This document shows positions 56,211 through 64,000 of a stretch of 64,000 nucleotides of DNA, one piece after another; position 1 is the stretch's first letter; every line of letters starts with the position of its first letter. The stretch comes from Papaver somniferum (taxonomy: Eukaryota; Streptophyta; Magnoliopsida; Ranunculales; Papaveraceae). A model generated the notes under the pieces. The model ran no database searches and was not told the origin of the DNA. It was given only the letters and a program-made list of their open reading frames with translations. A program made the position numbers and the translations under genes. The stretch spans positions 96,970,279-97,034,278 of the forward strand of contig NC_039361.1 of assembly GCF_003573695.1 (NCBI RefSeq). Direction: 5' to 3'.

Positions 56211-57308
56211 GAAGAATATTTTTGTTAGTTTTAAGTTGCAATAAATAAACTCCAGAGCCTAGAAATTTACGCCTATTAAGGATAGCACTAACCAATCTAA
56301 GTGGATGGAAACATTTTTGTTTTAGGAGCTGAGGAACCAATCTGACTAGATGGAAACATCTATAGAGTCTATTCATAAAAGCACAGAGCTCAGGTGTTAG
56401 AAATAACATGATAGTTTCGCCATATCTCGTCGAGTCCTTTTCACTTTCTACTTTTAGTTTTCTTTTATTTCAAGTGATTTGGTGGGGCACACGATTCAAG
56501 TTGTTACCTTTGCTAGGGTGAAATAGAGTGACTGAGTTACCTTTTCAAAAAAAAAAAAAAAAAAAAAAATTAGACCGGACCAGTTAGACCAATCGGAATA
56601 AGTATTAACACTTGGATAGCAATATGCGTGTGTTCTCCCTGTTTCCGTCGCCTAAGCAAGCGTGGAATGCAGGACCCGTGGGAACTATCGTGTAATCTGC
56701 TGACAAGAAGCATGCGCTTGGATCAAAAAGATCTATTCATGCCGTTAAGTTAAAAAAAAAATGGTTATTGTTATGTGTAGTCAACTGCTGGTTCCCTTGT
56801 ATTTGCCAGTTTGTTGATCTAGATTTAAGTTATTGACCACTGGTTCCCTTGTATATGCCAGTGTGTTAATATTAGTGAGACCGGTATCTCAGTCATTTAG
56901 GTTAGGTTCATCTTGGCAGAGGCCTTCAGACAGATATGGGAAACACCGTTCGCTTTTCAACCATCTACATTTTTCTTTTTCCATCTTCTTAATCTTTTCA
57001 TGTGATTAGTTTGACTCCGAGTATGATGTCCATCGTGAAACTATCTTAGTAGAGCTCTGTCACTTATATGAATTTTAGTATGCTTGAGTGCAAACTCGTA
57101 TACAGCAATTGGAATTTCGCGTGAGGGTACTTCCTCCTGTAATTAATAAGTATGCCAACCAAGGAGGTTCTTTAGTGCTTTCCAAGATTTTTCGTAGATA
57201 GCTAGGGTCTGGAGTATTGGTTTTTGTGGGTACACCTTTGATAAACCCACCCGAGATTAACTCGGTCTCTTTTCAAGAATAAAATTTGCTCGAAGACTAG
57301 CAAATAAT

Positions 57309-57323
57309 AAGTTTGGGGGTATT
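57309..57323 (+). other. LARD1 3' polypurine tract
   Basis: AAGTTTGGGGGTATT directly before the TGATAGACG start of the 3' LTR. Confidence 0.85.
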
Positions 57324-58852
57324 TGATAGACGCATTTATGTGTTTATTTTGATCTCTTTTATGTATTTTATTATTACCCATTTGTTCTCATTATGGTGTT
57401 TTTATGTTTGTTTAGGTGTTTTTGGAGAAAATACCCTTGTATGGAAAGAGTTGCTCAAAAAGTGATGATTTACACCCCGGAGAAAAGTACTAAAGGCACC
57501 CCAGAAATGTCCCGGAGATGTCCCGGAGGAAACCAGAAAAATTACTATTTCAACCCAAGAATTACTATTTCAGCCCAAATTACTAAGGGGAGACCAAGAC
57601 AGGATAGGGGGACACCCCTCTTCTTCATTTGAATATCGATTTTGGCGGGGAAAATGTTCACAGCACAGGAGAATTTTCGATCGAAGAAATGAAGTAGTGT
57701 TAGGTCGATTCAATGGCTGAATTTTGGTATAGAGATGTGATATAGGTTGAGGAACACAGTATGGGTGACGGAATCGGTCAATTTTGGCTAAAATTCCTGG
57801 TTCGATTCACCAAACCAAAACAGAGCAACACGCACTTTAAGCGAGCTCAAGTGTGTTTCTGCTGTGCATGGAGTGATGTGGAGGTGCGGGAAAGCTTCTG
57901 AGGCATGAAGAAACTAATTTGGAGCATTTTGGGAGCGAGTTAACGTGTGGAAATTCTATAAATGGTAAGTATTCTCATTTTTGGGAAGCAAAAAATAATC
58001 GAATTAAAGATAAAATATACGCAATCAATGGTCGGATTTCTTGCTCCAAAATACTATAAATACAAGTATCGGTCATTGGGAAGAGGCTGTCGAGAGTTGG
58101 GAGAGAGTTAGAGACGTAAAAATCAAAGAACCAAGCGCTGTGAAGAAGTTCCTGCTGCTGTTGGAACTGAAGAACACGAAGAACATTGGACGAGGCAGGG
58201 AAGTCGTTAAAAACTGTCGCTTTATTGCGACACTTTTCCACTCCTTTCCGCGACTGAGTCGTTGTACCAACATCACTATATCTGTGACGTTGATTCTGGA
58301 CGCCTTCCGTGGGTCGCAGAATCCTGTTTTATACTATTTACTTATCTTTCTCTTCATTGTAAAACACTTTTGAGCATCAATGAAATTCTTTGAGAGGTTT
58401 TCCAATATGATCAGCGACTAATTCCTTCGTAACCAAGGCAATGGAGGAATCTATTCACGCAACATATATGGGTAACTATTTCATTTAATTATATAATTCA
58501 CCTAATCGCTGCTTTTGCAGAGTTTTAAATTATTTGAATGATTGTCTTAATTATTTGTTATTCAGTTTGATAGGTTATACTTGGTTAAATCTCTTGATAA
58601 TCTATGCTTAAAGTTTACAAATAAAATTTGAGAATTTGTATGATTGATAGTGAATTAAAGATAAAAGAGGACTTAAGAATAAAATAGAGTTTTGAAATAT
58701 TTATCAATCAATTTTGCGTAATAGTGGAATCTAGTGTCTTGGTTACCTCTCGCACCCATTGTTAATATTTTTGTATATTTTTAAATCTAAAAATACATTA
58801 CCTTTACAAGTACGAGCAACGAAGTTTTACTACCACTTTCAAATCTACAACA
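57324..58852 (+). mobile_element. LARD1 3' LTR
   Basis: Matches 51710-53248 with few differences, mostly single bases plus a small deletion near 57510. TATA-like TATAAATA at 58055-58062. Confidence 0.95.
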
Positions 58853-58857
58853 ACAAC

Positions 58858-61112
58858 CACACCCAATATTTCGCTTAGCAATCTGTATGGACAAACCCCA
58901 ATATACTTTCTAGAGAATCAACTAGACAGTCAAACTCAATCTAGATAAAGAGTATATTAAAGAGTTTATATCGCAATCTCTTGATTTGATATATACTCAA
59001 GCAAATAGAAATCTGCGATTCTTTATCAAATACTAGAGAGATAACTTGGATGGTACCAAAGATCAATATCCAAGTGTCAATCAATTTAAATCAACAACCA
59101 AAAGGTCGGATATTCTAATTGATTGAACAACGCACAACCTGTGATATTTCAAAATATAATGCGGCATAGAAATAACACAGACACCAGAATATTTTTAACG
59201 AGGAAACCGCAAATGCAGAAAAACCCCGGGACCTAGTCCAGATTGAGCACACACTGTATTAAGCCGCTACAGACACTAGCCTACTCCAAACTAACTTCGG
59301 TCTGGACTGCAGTTGAACCTACGTCTCTGATCCTAGTAGGATACTACGCACTTGATTCCCTTAGTTGATCTCACCCACAACTAAGAGTTACTACGACCCA
59401 AAGTCGAAGCCTTTAATAAAAAAATTTGTATCACACAGAAAATTCTACGATAATAGATAAATTCATCTCCCACGAATATACCTACGAGTTTTGTTCCGTA
59501 TTTTGATAAATCAAGGTGACAAGAACCAATTGATAACCCGGACTTATATTCCCGAAGAACAGCCTAGTATTACCAATCACCTCACAATAATCTTAATCGA
59601 TGCGACGAAAGAATATTTTATGGAATCATAAACTATGAGACGAACATGTTTGTGATTACTTTTTATCTTGCCCTATCGGAGATATAATCTCAAGCCAATT
59701 CTTTCAATTGAACTCGTACAATAGAAAATGGCAAGAACAGATCACACAACCACCAAAAAGTAGTATCAGTGTGGCTTCACAATCCCAATGAAGTCTTTAA
59801 GTCGTTAACCTGGTTTAGAAGAAGAAAACAAAGGTTAAAAGAGAATCGACTCTAGATTAGCACAACTAGTATCACACGTAAAGTGTGGGGATTAGGTTTC
59901 CCAGTTGCTAGAGTTTTCCCTTACATAGTCTTTCAAATCAGGGTTTGCAATCAATGTTAGCTTGGTAACAAAGCATTCAATATTCACCGTTAGATGAAAA
60001 CCTGATTAGATTCAAGCTAATATATTTCAACTGTTGGGTCGAAAACTTAGCTTGTTACACACAAATGAAATGCACGTTTTAGGTTTGTGTAACCGTACCC
60101 AAACTTGTACATTTGTTGGTTCAACAATAGTTAACCAAATGGTTAGCCATATGAGCAATTTCATATCAACCATATTCTTCTTCACCATAACTAGTTCAAA
60201 TAACTCAAATGAACTAGTTAGAGAGTTGTTTAATTGCTTAGATCTTATGTAACTACACAAGACACAATCGAAGCAAAAACGATTTGATTCACTCGAATTG
60301 GTCCATGAACTTTACCACGGTTTGCAAAATCATTCTTTAGTTTGTATAAACATGCGTTCAAGAACAATCGTTTTTAGATATAACTAACTCAAGTTCGTGG
60401 ACTGGGTTCGCGGACTTAAGTTCCCGGAAGGAGTTTGCAAAATCCAGCAGATTTTCTAGGGTCGAGAACTTCCGCCAGTTCGCGGACTTAGCTCACGCCA
60501 CTATTTCGGTTCTCTTGATCAACAAAGTTCGCAAACTTTGGTTCAAGGAATAAGAACTTATACATATATGTGTTTCCACAACAATGCTTATATCCACCAA
60601 TGGTTATATAATCTAAACTCCCATTTCAATCATTGAAACATTCTCAGAGGACGTTATATAGTTGTTATTCACGAACCATTTTTCGCCAGAGCAATTTTCA
60701 AAGTGATTGAAACGTAACATGACTTTCGTCACTAAGAAAGCTTACCAACACATATTTCAAGAAATAGATAGGCGAGATAAACTCGGCTCGAAATACCAAA
60801 TGTGTATAATAAAAGTCTATATAGAAAAACGATTTTTGTCTCAAGATAGGAGATAAATATACTTTTGAGTGATAGATAAGTTCAAGTCTCCACATACCTT
60901 TTAGTCGATGAAGTTCCACCAGTTACTTGAGTAGTTCTTCGTCTTGTATGATAATTTCTATGGAGTTCTTGGGCTCAACTACACTTTCTATCCTAGTCCG
61001 AAACCTTAGCTATAGTAGAATAGAAATCAAGACTTATAGTTTTGATCACTAACATTGACAAAATTGCTTGAGATAGCAACGCATGCGAGTTCGACCGAGC
61101 AATGCTCTAACA
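58858..61112 (-). mobile_element. Element E LTR3, remainder
   Basis: Continues LTR3 after LARD1 and matches LTR1 and LTR2. It ends AATGCTCTAACA at 61112, followed by the outer TSD ctttt. It has lost about 30 bases near 59319 relative to LTR2. The minisatellite has three units at 60393-60490. No gene. Confidence 0.9.
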
Positions 61113-61117
61113 CTTTT

Positions 61118-62458
61118 ATGCTGATTTGCACTCCCGGTTACTTAATATCAGCGATATATGGAGACCTTTCTGTAGAAGAATACAACATCGATAGAGAAGC
61201 TCGGAAAATGGGTATGGATCAGTGTGTTCCGACTTTTCGAAGGAGAAAACCGTCGGTTGAACAACTTAAGACCCGTTTAGACCGTACGCATGTGAAAGGA
61301 AGCAATTACTGGTTCCCTTGCTCTGACTGAATTACATATGTAACTCCAGGTTACATAAACTTCTGGGATCAACAATTTGAGCGTTTGCATGATTTCGTGA
61401 TGGTTGTTCAGCCTTTGGTGAAAGATCCTCCTTCTGTTGAGATGATTTCTACTCGACCAAGAATGAAGTATCTCTCCGACGATAAGCGAAATACATCTCC
61501 AGGGTGTTCACAAGTATGTATCCTTCTTATAATCTTCATAAGGACATGGTAAATTTTTCTTGATCATTTCATCAATTTTTCCACAAGACGGTCATATCGT
61601 GAGACCTCGAATCGATGTAGACTTCTCCGAAACGGAAGCAATTATTCACGACGGAGAAGGCGGGAGCAAAAATTATAAGATGTTGCCTAACACCATAAAG
61701 TCCCCAGTGGGTTTCTTTGGTCAGTTGTCAACATTTATTTCGTCGTGACTTCTTCTCATCCGTGTAATTAGGATCACAAAACTAATGTTTGTTACTCCGT
61801 TACAGAACTTTACCCCATCAAGTATCGACGACCTTCAATTCTTTGTTGGGCAAACAGTTTCTGAATCGAGTGTTGAAGAAAAAGTTGATGTAAGTATATC
61901 TTTGTGCATTTAGTCACAAAATTTGTGAATAAAATTCTAATTGTTATGAATGCATCCAGGAGGACGTTTACATGGAGGTGGAGAGTACTGGTGATGCTCG
62001 TTCATCTTTGGAGGATTGTGTTGAAGAGAATTCCCAAAACTCAAGACCGAATAAAAGCAATGATGCTCCTGATGCTGATACGGGAAATTCTGGTTCTTTG
62101 AACGCTTCAGAGACCACCCAAGTAAGTATTTCTATTGTATTTTATTCATAGAAGCATAAACTTGTTGATGTGTGAATGAATGAATGAGAATCCATGTGAA
62201 TATACGAAAACTTTTGCCTAAATATGTCACTAGAAAATCCAGAATTCATCCCTTTAGTAAAAATGCTGTAGAATCTTCGTCCGATGTCGGATTTTTACGG
62301 TCTACCCCAGTTTTCTTATGCCCAGGAAATTTCCAAGATTTAACATAGAAGTTTTTTAAGTTTTGAGCATGTTTAGAGGTCGAAATAGATAAAACAGTAA
62401 ACTTCCAGGAGACTTCCAGAAATTTTCAGCTGTCATGTAGTCCAATGTTTTGACCACA
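61118..62458 (+). pseudogene. Plant mobile domain (PMD) gene, copy B, 3' part
   Basis: This resumes the exon broken at 26258 (ADLSDGKRSF before, MLICTPGYLISAIYGDLSVE after). It reads EEYNIDREARKMGMDQCVPT, then FRRRKPSVEQLKTRLD, with a stop near 61330 and DFWDQ-like sequence beyond. Four introns match those of copy CD: donors at 61514 (GTATGT), about 61720 (GTCAGT), about 61890 (GTAAGT) and 62122 (GTAAGT), with acceptors including GTTACAG and GCATCCAG. The last intron is cut at 62458 by the CACTA-like element. Exons between introns keep acidic Ser-rich sequence (EVESTGDARSSLED). See copy CD for the complete gene layout. Confidence 0.75.
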
Positions 62459-63349
62459 CACTACACCATTTTAAGGAATTAGCAACTCAGAATAGCAACA
62501 ACACTAGTAACGTTCCTAATTTTATGCTGCTAGTAACAGTTTGCTAATTTTTCGGAACGGCAGACCTCTGTTGCGAATTTTGCAACAGCAAAATGTAGGT
62601 TGCGAATAGCAACTGCTGAGTGTTTACGCGTGCGGTTAGGCCGTGTGCTGGTAACCCCTTAGTTTGACATGTTGTCTTGACTTTAAGTGTGTTAGATACG
62701 TGTGTGAGATTCTTTAAAACCCTAGATTCTAGTATTAACTTACTCTCTCTATCTGGTCTTCTCCCTCTCTCAATCCGCCGCTGCTTCTTCTACTGCTTCT
62801 CTTCTTCGTAAAAAAACTGAGATTCATCAATGAAATCCGTCAAAAACATCATCTTTTCTCTATTCTCTTAATGAACACTAACTGAAAACGAAGATTCACC
62901 AACAAAATCCATCAACAACATCATTTTGTTCTGAATCGATGAAGAACAGTCGATGAGGATCATCAACAATAGTCAGATTACGTCTCTTCCCTTGTATGCT
63001 GTTGGCAAGGGAAACCCTAGTTTTGTTTCAGTTTTAGATTGATGCTGGTGGTAATTTGAATTTTAGGGGTTTATCAAATGGGAATTTCAGGGGTTTATCA
63101 AGCTTGAAGAAACCCTTATCTAAAATTTCAGTGATTTAGTTTTCCGAATCATTTAGATTTGATTTCAGTTCTTATTGATTTGATCTTTTCATTGTTGATT
63201 CTGTGTAGAAAAAAGGGGTAGAGATATGATGAAGATGGAAATCAATGGAAAGAAAGAGAAGTTGGATCTGTGCTAATCATCTAGGTTTGTTGGTTTTTGG
63301 ATTGATTTTCGTTTTATTTGATATGTTGATTGATCTGTGAGATTTAATT

Positions 63350-63747
63350 TAAGTGGGTGTGGAGTGGGCTGTGAGATGGGGTTTTCGACAGATTTGCATC
63401 AGGTCTGACTCCTTTGGTGCTGTTGAGGCTTTTAAGAATGATAATTTACCTTGGTTTGCTAGACAGAGGTGGGCGGCAGTGAGTAGACATTATGATACTA
63501 TAAGCTTTATTCATACTTATAGGGAGGCGAATTTTTCTGCTGATGCTATGGCCAAAAGAGGATGTTCTCTTAGTAATGAGATAGGTAGACCTAATTTTTT
63601 TAATTTCAGATGTACATCCAAATGTTACTTATTATGGATTTAAGTAGTTTTCAAGTTTTTGGGGTTGCTATGACCTCTTTTCTTGAAAACACTTCTTTGT
63701 AAATTTGTTATCTATTAATACAAATTTTTGACTTATCAAAAAAAAAA
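63350..63747 (+). mobile_element. 5'-truncated LINE with perfect 14-base TSD
   Basis: Flanked by TGTGAGATTTAATT at 63336-63349 and 63748-63761, and ending in ten A (63738-63747). Only the last ~400 bases of a LINE are present, which is typical of aborted target-primed reverse transcription. Confidence 0.92.
63353..63643 (+). pseudogene. LINE ORF2 C-terminal RNase H-like fragment
   Basis: The reading AVRWGFRQICIRSDSFGAVE … ISFIHTYREANFSADAMAKR is the end of an RNase H-like (RVT_3) domain, with the SDS and RExNxxAD signatures. It ends at TAA 63643 followed by a ~100-base 3' UTR. It is from a different LINE subfamily than the copy at 12313, whose matching part reads IIVESDAKSLI and SVAHELAQWAK. 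It lacks a start and is not a gene. Confidence 0.85.
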
Positions 63748-64000
63748 TGTGAGATTTAATTAGGGTTTCTTTTATGATTTTGATTTCTTATATTTCTAAA
63801 AGGCATACAATTATGAAGAATTTGATTTCTTATATTTCTAACTGATGGTTGCCTTTTTGGTGTTTTAGGTGTTGGATAATATCTACAACTTCACAAAGAA
63901 TGGTTTAACTTCATCATAGAGTTCAACTGCATCATGGTATTTTATTTACTTTTTTGTATTTTTCTCTACTGATTTGTCTGTGTTTGATGTTCTTGTTTGT

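Larger units (their letters stand above)
56020..57323 (+). other. LARD1 3' untranslated region
   Basis: No gene. It holds a palindrome with inner purine tract (56172-56210), a homopolymer run of about 25 A (56546-56570), a two-copy CTGGTTCCCTTGTAT…GCCAGT repeat (56788-56868) and the 3' polypurine tract at 57309-57323. Confidence 0.6.
51710..58852 (+). mobile_element. LARD1: non-autonomous LTR element
   Basis: LTRs lie at 51710-53248 (1539 bases) and 57324-58852 (1529 bases). Both run from TGATAGACGCATTTATG to CTACAACA and are visibly very similar, so the insertion is fairly young. TSD acaac flanks it (51705-51709, 58853-58857). A TGGCGCCG primer site follows the 5' LTR and AAGTTTGGGGGTATT precedes the 3' LTR, so it is plus-oriented. 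The 4.1 kb interior has one long ORF and no gag, protease, reverse transcriptase or integrase motif that I can recognise. Confidence 0.95.
26259..61112 (-). mobile_element. Element E: three-LTR tandem copia-like array
   Basis: The outer ends are TG (26259) and CA (61112), flanked by ctttt at 26254-26258 and 61113-61117. Joining the flanks restores the PMD exon as read in copy CD near 33060. Inside are LTR1 (26259-27520 plus 41545-42616), internal 1 (42617-46514), LTR2 (46515-48825), internal 2 (48826-51686) and LTR3 (51687-51709 plus 58858-61112). LTR1 is split by element CD and LTR3 by LARD1. Minus orientation follows from the primer site next to the right LTRs, purine tracts (AAAGGGGGAGAT on minus) next to the left LTRs, and minus-strand gag. 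No pol is present. Without the nested elements it is about 13.7 kb. Confidence 0.9.
62459..64000 (+). mobile_element. CACTA-like DNA transposon, left end
   Basis: It starts CACTACACCATTTTAAGG inside sequence that is continuous in copy CD (…caatgttttgaccatatctcc… near 34398). The first 180 bases hold repeated subterminal words around TTAGCAAC, TTGCGAAT and GAATAGCAACTG in both directions, as in CACTA elements. The 3-base TSD should be aca or cca but the right end is outside the window. No transposase is visible. At 62700-63335 there is leader-like sequence (CT-rich, two related ~45-base segments near 62816 and 62887), then a LINE fragment. Confidence 0.6.

Noticed and set aside
56546..56570. 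Run of about 25 A as the tail of a retro-inserted gene or SINE
   Set aside because: No TSD and no gene-like or SINE-like sequence precede it; simple slippage is enough.
62700..63335. 5' end of a host gene (CT-rich leader and ATG)
   Set aside because: It lies inside the CACTA-like element, no frame of useful length follows, and a LINE tail interrupts it. Captured sequence cannot be excluded but is not supported.

Overview
This is plant nuclear DNA made almost entirely of transposable elements inserted into one another. I see no free-standing host gene, rRNA, tRNA or CRISPR array. The evidence for a plant is the set of families: Ty1/copia, Ty3/gypsy of Tat/Athila type, large non-autonomous LTR elements with a tRNA-Asp type primer site, plant L1 LINEs with a DUF4283-like ORF1, and a CACTA-like end. 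It looks like a TE-rich eudicot. A poppy-like (Ranunculales) source would fit my impression of these repeat families, but the sequence does not prove a species.

The layers can be peeled off using target-site duplications (TSDs) and paired LTRs. The base layer is gypsy element 'B'. Its visible parts are one LTR (21754-23688) and an antisense plant-mobile-domain (PMD) gene (24.0-26.26 kb, continuing at 61.1-62.46 kb). Three things interrupt B. First, non-autonomous element LARD2 (6072-21753, left end outside the window) sits in its LTR; the left LTR of LARD2 is cut by a copia element (2412-6071), itself cut by another B-family LTR (1-2411), and the right LTR of LARD2 is cut by an 8.4 kb LINE (12313-20754). 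Second, copia-like element 'E' (26259-61112, TSD ctttt) sits inside the PMD gene. Third, a CACTA-like transposon begins at 62459 and itself carries a 398-bp LINE tail with a perfect 14-bp TSD.

Element E is a tandem LTR-internal-LTR-internal-LTR array on the minus strand with one TSD around the whole. Its internal parts carry gag and a small conserved ORF but no pol. Its left LTR contains a 14.0 kb gypsy element 'CD' (27521-41539, TSD ttagg), a sister of B, with gag and pol remnants on the minus strand and a nearly complete antisense PMD gene with five introns on the plus strand. Its right LTR contains LARD1 (51710-58852, TSD acaac), a 7.1 kb element with an intact 570-codon ORF of unknown function.

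No element here has an intact reverse transcriptase, so all would need proteins supplied in trans. The most interesting items are the spliced-type PMD gene carried antisense in a gypsy family (two copies with the same introns), the three-LTR array, the two element families with orphan ORFs sharing a palindrome next to an inner purine tract, and several arrays of short inverted repeats inside LTRs whose copy number differs between LTR copies.
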